From Bacillota bacterium (GTDB taxonomy: Bacteria; Bacillota_I; Bacilli_A; RFN20; CAG-826), in NCBI GenBank assembly GCA_023393065.1, contig JAEWMX010000013.1:1-64000 (forward strand): a stretch of 64,000 bases of DNA. Reading direction: 5' to 3'. The notes below the pieces were generated by a model. That model worked only from the letters and a program-made list of their open reading frames with translations, was not told the origin of the DNA and did not search any database. This document shows, one piece after another, positions 43,401 to 51,752 of this stretch. The position numbers were made by a program, and so were the translations under genes. The number at the start of each line of letters is the position of its first letter. The stretch's first letter is position 1.

Positions 43401-43494
43401 CTATTGGCATTGAAAACAAATAAATGTACCATTTTCAGCTTTTTTATAACGCTAATATAAAGAGGCAATATTCAAAAAATATCGATTGAATGTA

Positions 43495-43527
43495 AATAAA
43501 AAGGACTGACACAATTGTATCAATCCT
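43495..43527 (-). terminator. terminator of the tRNA-Trp transcript
   Basis: On the minus strand AGGATTGATAC pairs with GTGTCAGTCCT (two wobbles) around AATT and five T residues follow, 13 bases beyond the tRNA. It probably marks the last host sequence before the prophage. Confidence 0.75.
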
Positions 43528-43539
43528 GACCATTCTAGA

Positions 43540-43613
43540 TGGCAGGGGCGGCAGGAATCGAACCCGCATAGTTGGTTTTGGAGACCAAAGTATTGCCGTT
43601 ATACGACGCCCCT
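43540..43613 (-). tRNA. tRNA-Trp (CCA)
   Basis: The cloverleaf closes: acceptor AGGGGCG/CGCCCCT, anticodon stem TTGGT/ACCAA around loop CTCCAAA (anticodon CCA), T stem GCGGG/CCTGC. The 3' CCA is encoded. It reads UGG only, agreeing with the standard code. It lies just outside the prophage end but shows no duplicated 3' part as an att site. Confidence 0.95.
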
Positions 43614-43627
43614 AAAGGCCTCTACGA

Positions 43628-44050
43628 TTATATGTTACGGGCGAGGCGGTTGACAAGTCCCATATCGACTTTGCCATCAAAATTGACTTTGAAGTGCTTC
43701 ATGATTGAAGGGATCGATTTATCGCTTAACATATTGATTTCATCAATGATTTCCTGCTCGCTCATCATCTTCGGCAAAAACGATTTGGCAATTTCCTCTT
43801 GGTGTAATATAGCTTTAACCATTTCGCTATTATTGACTTTTGCATAGCCTTCTTTTTCTTCGCTGAGCTCCTTGACGACTTTGGAAATAACGCGTAGCAA
43901 ATCACTATCTCCGACTTCTTTAGCGTCAACTCTAGCTTCAATCAATAGCTGCCGATAGCGAGTTATGATAATCGTCAAAACAGCGCGAGCTTGCGCGTCT
44001 TTGGCTTTTAGCGCTTCAAGATTAGCTTTTTCAATTTTTTCAATTAACAT
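43628..44050 (-). CDS. yqeY: GatB/YqeY domain protein
   Basis: 140 residues, helical, related to the tail domain of GatB. EKEGYAKVNNSEMVKAILHQEE and FLPKMMSEQEI (in parts) are typical of YqeY. It may act in tRNA-related metabolism; the function is not firmly known. It lies between tRNA-Trp and trkH, 14 bases from the tRNA. AGGAG precedes the ATG. Confidence 0.9.
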   Translation of the reverse strand: MLIEKIEKANLEALKAKDAQARAVLTIIITRYRQLLIEARVDAKEVGDSDLLRVISKVVKELSEEKEGYAKVNNSEMVKAILHQEEIAKSFLPKMMSEQEIIDEINMLSDKSIPSIMKHFKVNFDGKVDMGLVNRLARNI

Positions 44051-44066
44051 ATGTCACTCCTTAAAT

Positions 44067-45581
44067 TTATACTGTCTCTTTGCGAAGAATGTCACGGCTG
44101 AGACGCAAAAATGAATAGTAGACGGCGATTATTTCCAGACGGCCGATGAACATGATGACAGCCAAAATCCACAAGACGGCTGGATTTTGGCTGGCATGCG
44201 TGATGCCGACGCTTAAACCGGTGCCGGTGACGGCGCTGGCCACCTCGAAGAAAGCATCGTCAAAGTCGATGCCGGATGGCAAGATGGCGATGGCGATCGT
44301 GCCGACAAAAAGCACAGCGATGTATAAGACGACAAAAGATACCGATTCGCTGTAGTACTCATCGGTCAACTCTTTTTCTTCGCCATAGCGAAGGTAGAAG
44401 CGGGGACGGATGATTCGACGCGAAGAAATGCGGCTCAATAGCGAATAATAAACACCTTTGAGCGTGCTCGCGACTCGCAGCTGTTTGATACCACCGGCAG
44501 TCGAGCCAAGAGCGCCGCCGAACATCATTAGAACACTCGACATGAAAAGCAGCGAAGGACCGAGATAAATAATTGGATGATAGGAGCTAAATCCGGTCGT
44601 CGTAATCGATGAAATCATGTAAAAGGCCCCGAGCCTAAGGGAGTCGAAAAATGATAAATCACCAAGCGAGGAACTATGTGTAAAGTACACGGAGACGACA
44701 AAGAGGGGAATGAAAATTAAAAGCATCAAGAGCATAAAGCGCACTTCGATATCGCGAAATACTTTTTTGAATTTGCCTTGAATTAAGAGGAGGTGGATGA
44801 CGAAGTTGGTCGCGCCGGCCAGCATCAAAAGAATGGAGACGATTTCAATAGCGATGATATTGCCACCGACAGATAAAACTCCTCCTGGACTAGTTGAGAA
44901 GCCGCCGGTTCCCACCGCCGTAATGGCGTGGTTTAGAGCATCAAACAAATTCATTCCTGCAAGTGTGTAGGCAATGGTTCCAAGCAAGATAAATCCTGAA
45001 TAGATAGAGAGGATTAAACGCGACGATTTGGCGAGATTAGGAATCAATTTATCATTGTGACCTTCGGATGAATATAAGCGCATGCCATAGCGGTCGGATA
45101 AGGCGCTGACCAAAACGAGGACGAGACCGACAGCGCCAAAGAAAATCAACAAGCTTCGATACAAAGTATAGATGTGATAGCCATAGGCGTTAGGATCGAC
45201 GGTAAAATCAAACACGGTCAACCCCGTGGAAGTAAAACCGCTGGTCGATTCAAAAATGCTCTGTGTAAAATTCATATCGCCGCGTAACAAAAAGGGGATG
45301 GCGCCGATAACGATGGCAAAAATCCAAATTAAGACGATTAAAATGAAGTCTTGATGCTTGCCGAGCCTCTCCTTTTCTCGGCCGCTGAGCAAAGAAAGCG
45401 ACAAGGCGAGACCGCTTACGACGCTCGATAGACCGACGATATAAAAGTTAAATGCCACTCCGCCTTCGCTCGGATAGAATAGCAAAGCGACAAGCGGCAA
45501 AAGACAAATCAATCCGATGAGAATTAAAAAGATACCTAAATAACCAAAAATTAAGCGATATCCTGAGGCGGTTTTTTTCAT
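44067..45581 (-). CDS. trkH: K+ uptake transporter membrane subunit
   Basis: 504 residues with eight or more membrane spans in four M1-P-M2 repeats, including STSGFTSTGLTVFD, GAVGTGGFSTSPGG-like and SITTTGFSSYH filter loops (shortened). TrkH/KtrB family. It works with the cytoplasmic TrkA proteins encoded 3 bases upstream in the same operon. Imports K+. Confidence 0.92.
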   Translation of the reverse strand: MKKTASGYRLIFGYLGIFLILIGLICLLPLVALLFYPSEGGVAFNFYIVGLSSVVSGLALSLSLLSGREKERLGKHQDFILIVLIWIFAIVIGAIPFLLRGDMNFTQSIFESTSGFTSTGLTVFDFTVDPNAYGYHIYTLYRSLLIFFGAVGLVLVLVSALSDRYGMRLYSSEGHNDKLIPNLAKSSRLILSIYSGFILLGTIAYTLAGMNLFDALNHAITAVGTGGFSTSPGGVLSVGGNIIAIEIVSILLMLAGATNFVIHLLLIQGKFKKVFRDIEVRFMLLMLLIFIPLFVVSVYFTHSSSLGDLSFFDSLRLGAFYMISSITTTGFSSYHPIIYLGPSLLFMSSVLMMFGGALGSTAGGIKQLRVASTLKGVYYSLLSRISSRRIIRPRFYLRYGEEKELTDEYYSESVSFVVLYIAVLFVGTIAIAILPSGIDFDDAFFEVASAVTGTGLSVGITHASQNPAVLWILAVIMFIGRLEIIAVYYSFLRLSRDILRKETV

Positions 45582-45584
45582 ATT

Positions 45585-46247
45585 CTATTTTTTGTTTTGA
45601 ATGAATTTAACGATTTTTTCCTGTTCGCTAGGAGTTGAGATGATAAGGAGCTTGTCCTTCGGTTTGATGACTGTCGAGCCGTTGGGAATGATGACGTGGG
45701 GTTCGCGGTATATGCAACTGATAGTCGCGTTCTTCGGAAAGTTGCAATCCATAATTTTCTGATTGGCGATTCGATAGGCAGAATTGATGATAATCTCCGT
45801 TAAGACGATTTTATCTTCTTCGATTGATAGCGTTTGCAAAACATCCTCTAAAGATGATGCCGATTTAATTGAGTTGGCCAAAAGATAAGTCGAGGAGATG
45901 ACGCTATCGATGCCGAGTTTTTTGAAAATATCGACATTTTTGGGGTTCGTGACCGTGCAGATGCACTTTTTGACATTAAATTCTTTTTTGGCCAGCATGC
46001 AGGCTGCGTAATTATCGGTGTCTTTTTCGCCGAGGGCGATGAAGATATCGGCATTTCGCGCTCCCGAGTCTTCCAAGACAAAACGCTTATATGGTTCGCC
46101 GACAAAAACGGCGACCTTGTTGTTCCTGACGATATAATCGGCGAAATTCTTATCGGAGTTGATAACGATTAAGTCCTTCGTCTGATCTTTAAACATGTTG
46201 ATGACGAAGTCGGCTTCGTGCTTGCCGTTAGCGATGACGATTTTCAT
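45585..46247 (-). CDS. trkA: TrkA-type K+ regulator (RCK_N plus RCK_C)
   Basis: 220 residues. The N-terminal Rossmann domain lacks a clear GxGxxG (MKIVIANGKHEADF), so its nucleotide binding may be reduced. The C-terminal domain (about 140-220, with CNFPKNATISCIYR and PKDKLLIIS) is TrkA_C-like. Its start overlaps the stop of the companion 136-residue gene (TAATG). Together they probably gate TrkH. Confidence 0.8.
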   Translation of the reverse strand: MKIVIANGKHEADFVINMFKDQTKDLIVINSDKNFADYIVRNNKVAVFVGEPYKRFVLEDSGARNADIFIALGEKDTDNYAACMLAKKEFNVKKCICTVTNPKNVDIFKKLGIDSVISSTYLLANSIKSASSLEDVLQTLSIEEDKIVLTEIIINSAYRIANQKIMDCNFPKNATISCIYREPHVIIPNGSTVIKPKDKLLIISTPSEQEKIVKFIQNKK

Positions 46248-46657
46248 TATAGGTTCTCCCCCTTCATCAAGTTAAATTTATTGATTGAGAGTTCAAAAGG
46301 ATATATGGCTTTGATTTTCAAACCGCTGAGGAGAGCGCCGCGCTCCGGATCGTCGAGGCGAACATAGATGCTTGGAACTTCGTAGATGGCGCAGGCGACA
46401 TGTGCCAAAAAAAGATTAACGTTATCGTCTCCCGTGGCAATCACGACTTCTTTGGCGGTCTTGATGTATGCTTCCTCAAGCAAAGAGAGGTCGGTGGCGT
46501 CGCCGACGAGCTTGTAGCCGCTAAAAGACTCAGGCAAGCGATCAAAAGCGCTGCTAGAGCGATCGATGACTAAAACGTTTTGACCTTTCTCTGAAGCGAG
46601 AGCGGCAATATTCGCTCCCAATCTTCCGCAACCGATAATTAATACTTTATTTCGCAT
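46247..46657 (-). CDS. TrkA N-terminal-only protein
   Basis: 136 residues with the intact nucleotide motif GCGRLGANIA and DATDLSLLEEA, an RCK_N domain without the C-terminal part. A separate NAD(H)/ATP-binding subunit for the TrkH channel. First gene of the trk operon. The split into two subunits, one with the better nucleotide site and one with the C-domain, is noteworthy. Confidence 0.82.
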   Translation of the reverse strand: MRNKVLIIGCGRLGANIAALASEKGQNVLVIDRSSSAFDRLPESFSGYKLVGDATDLSLLEEAYIKTAKEVVIATGDDNVNLFLAHVACAIYEVPSIYVRLDDPERGALLSGLKIKAIYPFELSINKFNLMKGENL

Positions 46658-46786
46658 ATCATTAAACCTCGACTTATCAGTCTTCCAATGAATATAGTAA
46701 TTATATAACCATTATCTAGTAAATAAAATGAAGGATTTATCATCGTATTAATAATTTTGGATTCGCGCTTTTTCTTTCTAAGAAAA

Positions 46787-46795
46787 TGTTATAAA
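46787..46795 (+). promoter_or_regulatory. extended -10 box before the ABC exporter operon
   Basis: TGTTATAAA fits a TG-N-TATAAT-type extended -10 element about 30 bases before ATG 46825. No good -35 or ribosome site was found, so the transcript may have a very short leader. Confidence 0.35.
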
Positions 46796-46824
46796 CTAAT
46801 TATTTGTCGAGACTTAATAAAATC

Positions 46825-48612
46825 ATGAAAAAATACATCAAATTAATCAAAGAGGCACTCGAGGGTATAGAAAAGCTCTATATCTTTCACTTCTTCGTTT
46901 TACTAGTCTCAGTCTTTTTCATGATTTTGTCGAGCTTTACCAGCAAAATCTTAATTGATACGCTTCGCGGCGATATTTTTAACAATCCAAAAGCCGGGGC
47001 CTTAGAAATCATTATCGCCAATATTTACGGCGGACCGCAATTCCTCAGTGAAAATCTTTGGATTTTCGCCATTATTATCGTCACGATTGCCATCGCCGTC
47101 GCCCTATTAGTTTTTTCCCGCATTTTTATCCGTTCCTATCTCGGTCCGCAAATCGCCCGCAATATGCAACTCAAACTCTTTAATCACATCGAGCGCTTGC
47201 CTTATTCGTTTATGAAGAAATCGCAAAGCGGCGATGTCATTCAAACATGCACTCGTGATGAAGAAGTGTTTCGCCGCTTTTTGACGCGTGAAACATATTC
47301 GATCGTCTATACTTTTTTTATTGTCGTCTTTTCCTTTTCAATCTTGTTTTCGATCAATTGGCAGCTCGCTCTTGTTTCGATGACCTTGATACCATTCCTA
47401 TTTGTCTATTCCTTTTTTGTCATCAAAGAAGTGCGAGTTCGCTACCGCAAAACGGACGATTCCGAAGCACTACTAACATCGAAAATTGAAGAGAATCTCT
47501 CCTCCGTTCGCGTCGTTAAAGCCTATAACAACGAGGCTTACGAAATCGACCGCTTTGAAGAGCGGCTGGTTGATTACCGAAAAAAATACATTCATTGGCG
47601 AAAACTATCGGCCTTTTTCTTCTCGTCTAGCGACATCTTTGTCTTTGGACAAATTCTTTTGACGACCCTGTTTGGCATCGCGCAAGCCTATCGCGGTGAC
47701 ATCACGGTCGGAACCCTCGTCGTCGGCTTTACTTTCGTCAACATGATGGTATGGCCAATTCGCGATGTGGCAACCATTCTTTCCAATGCTGCGCGCGCTG
47801 TTGCTTCGATGGATCGCCTGTTGATTATTCTCGGGGAACCGCTCGAGGATATCGCCACTGGCGCACGTCCAAAAATTGCCGGAGAAGTCATTTTTGATAA
47901 TGTCGCCTTTCAATTTGAAGATGCCGATAAGCCTGTTTTGCAAAATATTAATTTGAAGGTCAAAAAGGGAGCGACAGTCGCCGTCCTTGGCAAGACTGGG
48001 GCAGGCAAATCGACCCTCGCTTATCTTTTGACTCGCCTTTATGATCCGACTTCCGGTCGCATTTTAATCGATGGTCAAGATATTACCGACATCGCTCGTT
48101 CGCACATTCGCCAAAATGTGGCAACGGTATTGCAAGAACCATTTCTTTTCTCTAAATCAATCATCAGCAATATACGCATCGCTAACCCCAACGCGAGCGA
48201 AGAAGAAGTGTATAAAGCGGCGCGAATTGCCGATATTCACGATAATATTCTAAGTTTTAAGCAAGGTTATGAGACGCCTGTAGGAGAAAAGGGCGTCACA
48301 TTATCGGGCGGTCAAAGACAGCGCCTCGCCATTGCTAGAACGATAATAAATAAAGCCCCAATTCTAATCTTTGATGACTCCTTGAGCGCCGTCGATACAG
48401 AGACCGACATCAACATTCGCACCGCGCTAAAAAAGCGTTCTGAAGAGACGACTACTTTCATCATCACGCACCGCATAGCAACCGCCAAAGATGCCGACCT
48501 CATCGTCGTTCTTGAAAACGGGACGATTAGCGAGCAAGGGACACATGAACAACTAATTAAAAAGAAAGGCTTGTATCAACGAGTTTATGAGATACAAACG
48601 AAGTTAGAATAA
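46825..48612 (+). CDS. ABC exporter, first half (degenerate site subunit)
   Basis: 595 residues from ATG 46825 (a TTG at 46804 is also in frame). Six membrane helices in the first 320 residues, then an ATPase with GKTGAGKST (about 389), LSGGQRQRL (about 493) and ILIFDDSLSAVD (about 515). The catalytic Glu is replaced by Asp, as in the degenerate subunit of heterodimeric exporters (TM287, BmrC type). It pairs with the next gene, which starts two bases later. Likely drug or lipid export. Confidence 0.9.
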   Translation: MKKYIKLIKEALEGIEKLYIFHFFVLLVSVFFMILSSFTSKILIDTLRGDIFNNPKAGALEIIIANIYGGPQFLSENLWIFAIIIVTIAIAVALLVFSRIFIRSYLGPQIARNMQLKLFNHIERLPYSFMKKSQSGDVIQTCTRDEEVFRRFLTRETYSIVYTFFIVVFSFSILFSINWQLALVSMTLIPFLFVYSFFVIKEVRVRYRKTDDSEALLTSKIEENLSSVRVVKAYNNEAYEIDRFEERLVDYRKKYIHWRKLSAFFFSSSDIFVFGQILLTTLFGIAQAYRGDITVGTLVVGFTFVNMMVWPIRDVATILSNAARAVASMDRLLIILGEPLEDIATGARPKIAGEVIFDNVAFQFEDADKPVLQNINLKVKKGATVAVLGKTGAGKSTLAYLLTRLYDPTSGRILIDGQDITDIARSHIRQNVATVLQEPFLFSKSIISNIRIANPNASEEEVYKAARIADIHDNILSFKQGYETPVGEKGVTLSGGQRQRLAIARTIINKAPILIFDDSLSAVDTETDINIRTALKKRSEETTTFIITHRIATAKDADLIVVLENGTISEQGTHEQLIKKKGLYQRVYEIQTKLE

Positions 48613-48613
48613 A

Positions 48614-50554
48614 ATGGCTAATTTTGCATTCGAAGAAGAAAAATCGCCGAGTAAATTCAATCTCGGAGTCTGGCGCAAAATGCTGCGCTACACTTTTCGC
48701 AATTGGCCGCTATTAATCGTCCTTGCCCTGTCGATGCTCGTCACGACTTTTTACGATTCGAGTTTCATGCCGCTGATGAATGCGGCAGCCATCGCCGCAA
48801 TTCCGGAAATTCCCTTTGGGGGGAGTGTCACCGGCATGATTATCGATGTCGAACTCATTTTTGGAGTCCGCTTCACTCTTGATTTCCTCGGTTACGCCCT
48901 CGTATTCGGTGCCGGCATTCTCATACGCTCCATATCGATATTCGTCACTTTCTTTGTCACTAACTATTTCGATATGCTGATCAACACATCGCTGCGGCGC
49001 GACGCTTTCCGCCGAGCCCAGGAATTGAGTTTTTCTTACTATGATCGAACACCTTCGGGTTGGTTGATTGCCCGGATGCAAAACGACACCTCGGCGATCA
49101 GCGACACTTTATCATGGGGGTTAATTCGCATTGTGTGGATTACATTTGAACTGATTTTCACTTTAGTGACGATGTTTTCTCGCGATATTATGTTATCGCT
49201 TATCATTCTTTCAATCGCCCCTATTTTGATGGTTGTCGCTCCCATCTTTCAGCGTCTGCTATTAAAGGCGCAGCGCAAAGCTCGAAGCGCCTACTCCAAT
49301 TTCGTCCGCTGGCTCGTCGAGTGCATCAATGGCGTCAAGACGATCAAGACGCTGAATATCGAAGAGAAAATGTTTGAAGAAGCCGACGATGTGACGATGA
49401 ACATCTATGTCAAGCGGCGCAAGGCGTTTAAAATTCACGCGTTCTTCATGCCGGTCATCAACGTCTTATCGGCATCGACCACCGCTCTCGTCATTCTCTT
49501 GGCCACTTCAAGTTTGGGTCTGATCGATGCCATGACTCCTGCTGGTGTCGCTACCCTCGTCTTATTTATCGGTTTTGTCTCACAAATTTATAACCCGATT
49601 CAAGAGTTTTCGGAAGTTGCCAACGAATTTATCGAAACGCAAGCCAAAGTTGAGAAAGTCATGTCCTTAATCGAGACGGAGCCAGATATCGTCGATCGTC
49701 CTGAAGTCATCGAAAAATATGGCACGTTATTTAATAACAAACGAGAAAATTTTGAACCTTTGCAAGGCGATCTCGTCTTTGACCATGTGCACTTTTCATA
49801 CATCAAAGGCACTGAAGTCATCCACGACCTCAATCTCCACATCCGGCAAGGCACCTCTTTGGCCATCGTCGGCGAGACCGGATCCGGTAAGTCGACCACC
49901 GCGAATCTCCTATGCCGTTTCTATGAGCCAAGCGAAGGGCGCATTCTCGTCGATGGCATTGATTATAAGGAGCGTTCCGTCGGCTGGTTGCGAAGCAACA
50001 TCGGTTATGTTCAACAGACCCCTTTCGTCTTTCGCGCTTCCTATTATGACAACGTTCGCTACGGTCGCCCTGAAGCCACATTAGAAGAAGTGATCGAGGC
50101 TTGCAAAGTCGTCGGTGTCCATGATTTTATCATGACGCAAAAAGACGGATATATGAGCGAACTGGATGATGGCGGAAGCCAACTTTCCGGTGGTCAAAAA
50201 CAACTGATTTCATTTGCGCGCGCCATCATTCGCAATCCGCGCTTGCTCATCCTTGATGAAGCGACGTCGAGCATCGACACCGAAAGCGAAGGCGTTATTC
50301 AGTCAGCCATGAATAAAATCCTTAAGGGGCGCACGAGCATCATCATCGCTCACCGCTTATCGACAATCGTTAACTGCGATCGCATTCTCGTGATGTCAAA
50401 CGGCAAGGTCATTGAAGACGGAAGTCACTGTGAGCTTATGGCCCTGAAAGGGCAATATCACCATCTGTATATGAATCAATTCCGCGAACTCAACCTCGAA
50501 TCGCAAATTTCGACCTACGAGCAACAAATCGAACAGATGGATGTCAAGCTTTAA
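48614..50554 (+). CDS. ABC exporter, second half (catalytic subunit)
   Basis: 646 residues. Six membrane helices, then GETGSGKST (about 418), LSGGQKQL (about 525) and LILDEATSSID (about 547) with the canonical catalytic Glu. A long C-terminal tail follows. It forms a heterodimer with the preceding subunit. The second gene starts one base after the first stop, so translation is coupled. Confidence 0.9.
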   Translation: MANFAFEEEKSPSKFNLGVWRKMLRYTFRNWPLLIVLALSMLVTTFYDSSFMPLMNAAAIAAIPEIPFGGSVTGMIIDVELIFGVRFTLDFLGYALVFGAGILIRSISIFVTFFVTNYFDMLINTSLRRDAFRRAQELSFSYYDRTPSGWLIARMQNDTSAISDTLSWGLIRIVWITFELIFTLVTMFSRDIMLSLIILSIAPILMVVAPIFQRLLLKAQRKARSAYSNFVRWLVECINGVKTIKTLNIEEKMFEEADDVTMNIYVKRRKAFKIHAFFMPVINVLSASTTALVILLATSSLGLIDAMTPAGVATLVLFIGFVSQIYNPIQEFSEVANEFIETQAKVEKVMSLIETEPDIVDRPEVIEKYGTLFNNKRENFEPLQGDLVFDHVHFSYIKGTEVIHDLNLHIRQGTSLAIVGETGSGKSTTANLLCRFYEPSEGRILVDGIDYKERSVGWLRSNIGYVQQTPFVFRASYYDNVRYGRPEATLEEVIEACKVVGVHDFIMTQKDGYMSELDDGGSQLSGGQKQLISFARAIIRNPRLLILDEATSSIDTESEGVIQSAMNKILKGRTSIIIAHRLSTIVNCDRILVMSNGKVIEDGSHCELMALKGQYHHLYMNQFRELNLESQISTYEQQIEQMDVKL

Positions 50555-50626
50555 ATCGCATCTGAATCTGATGCTTGATAAATAACCATACTTACTTTTT
50601 TAAAGAGCTTTCTAAAAGAAAATCGC

Positions 50627-50657
50627 TTGTTTTCTTATTTGCGGCAATTTGATAAAA
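50627..50657 (+). promoter_or_regulatory. possible sigma-A promoter before the DUF7064-like gene
   Basis: TTGTTT at 50627-50632 and GATAAA at 50651-50656 are 18 bases apart, about 40 bases before the ATG at 50695. Confidence 0.35.
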
Positions 50658-50694
50658 TAAGCGAAGTTGTAGACTTACAAAGGTCGAAATAAAT

Positions 50695-51744
50695 ATGAAA
50701 ATTAAACATAAAATTAAACAGGGAATAATGCTTAAAGCCCTTCAATCAAGTGCTAAAAAGCAGCCGTTCGATATTGCAAAAGCCGATCATTTTATCCTTG
50801 CTGATCAAGTAGGAGACAACCTGACTGATAGCCACTATTTTTCAGCTCACGGAAATAATGGCGAGAGCTTTTTCTTTCGCCATGCGAAACGAAGTAATTC
50901 AACGACGGAAATATGGTTTTGCCTCAGAACTAGCGATGGAAAAACGATTGTCAATACGCATGAGCTGTATCCATCAGATAACTGTCCAGCAAGCGTCAAA
51001 TGCACTAAGACAGGTGATGAGATGACGATTAAGTTTCAAGGCGAAGTATCTTATGCAAAAAAAGGTGAACATGATGTTTTATCTTTTGATAAAGAGTCAT
51101 TTGAAATTACGGCAAAAGCGACTTTTATCGCTTCGATGCCCGCTTTTGATTTTGCGACCGGACTCGACCCGATGTTCGTCGCCGAGGCCCTCGCTAATGA
51201 AAAGTGGAATAAGACCTTTTGGCGAAATCTAAAAATTAACCGTCAAGTCCACTATGAACAGCCGGGTGTCATTCGTCTTGAAGTGACCATTAACGGCCAA
51301 AATTCGACATATGTTCTACCGGCGATGCGCGATCATTCATATGGTTATCGCGATTGGGATTACATGAACCGCCACATCTGGCTCATGATTCTTTTTGAAG
51401 ACGGTGAAGTTCTCAATCTCAACATGGTTGATTATCCCCATATGCACAATCTGATGACCGGCTATCGCAGCCGCGGAGGAAGACATGTTCCAGTTCGCTC
51501 CTTAACACGATTAAAAGAGTTGGGCGCCGATGGTCTTGTTCCGCTAAAAGTGGAAGTTGAAGTACCATCAAAAGAAGGAATTATTCTAAAACTTATCGGA
51601 AAGCGCGACTTTGTCGTCGACTTTTCTTTCGCGGATGGCAAATATCACATCTTTGAAGGCGTGGGGGATTTTATCTACGGCGACAAAAGAGGACGAGGCA
51701 TTCTCGAGTTCGGATATAACAGCGGCATCAGACGCTGGAAATGA
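50695..51744 (+). CDS. DUF7064-like protein, partner of the PEP-synthase-like enzyme
   Basis: 349 residues, beta-rich, with HSYGYRDWDYMNRHIW (about 215-230) and GYRSRGGRHVPV. These resemble the extra domain found next to or fused to PEP-synthase/rifampicin-phosphotransferase-like proteins in animals and bacteria. It ends in TGA, overlapping the next gene's possible first start. Probably works with the enzyme that follows; the substrate is unknown. Confidence 0.6.
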   Translation: MKIKHKIKQGIMLKALQSSAKKQPFDIAKADHFILADQVGDNLTDSHYFSAHGNNGESFFFRHAKRSNSTTEIWFCLRTSDGKTIVNTHELYPSDNCPASVKCTKTGDEMTIKFQGEVSYAKKGEHDVLSFDKESFEITAKATFIASMPAFDFATGLDPMFVAEALANEKWNKTFWRNLKINRQVHYEQPGVIRLEVTINGQNSTYVLPAMRDHSYGYRDWDYMNRHIWLMILFEDGEVLNLNMVDYPHMHNLMTGYRSRGGRHVPVRSLTRLKELGADGLVPLKVEVEVPSKEGIILKLIGKRDFVVDFSFADGKYHIFEGVGDFIYGDKRGRGILEFGYNSGIRRWK

Positions 51745-51752
51745 GGGAAGTT

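Larger units (their letters stand above)
500..43450. mobile_element. siphovirus-type prophage, approximate extent
   Basis: A continuous minus-strand block runs from type I restriction genes at the right, through replication, packaging, head, tail and lysis genes, to two large serine recombinases at the left. Host genes begin with tRNA-Trp at 43613. The ends are estimates: the left lies between the insertion sequence and the recombinases (230-579), the right between hsdM and the tRNA-Trp terminator (43227-43495). Serine integrases use very short cores, and I could not recognise attL/attR by eye. Confidence 0.8.

Noticed and set aside
43540..43613. tRNA-Trp as attachment site of the prophage
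   Set aside because: No duplicated 3' tRNA segment was seen at the left end, and the recombinases are of the serine type, which use short cores rather than tRNA ends.
50555..50590. Terminator after the second ABC subunit
   Set aside because: GCATC/GATGC forms only a five-base stem with no T-run.
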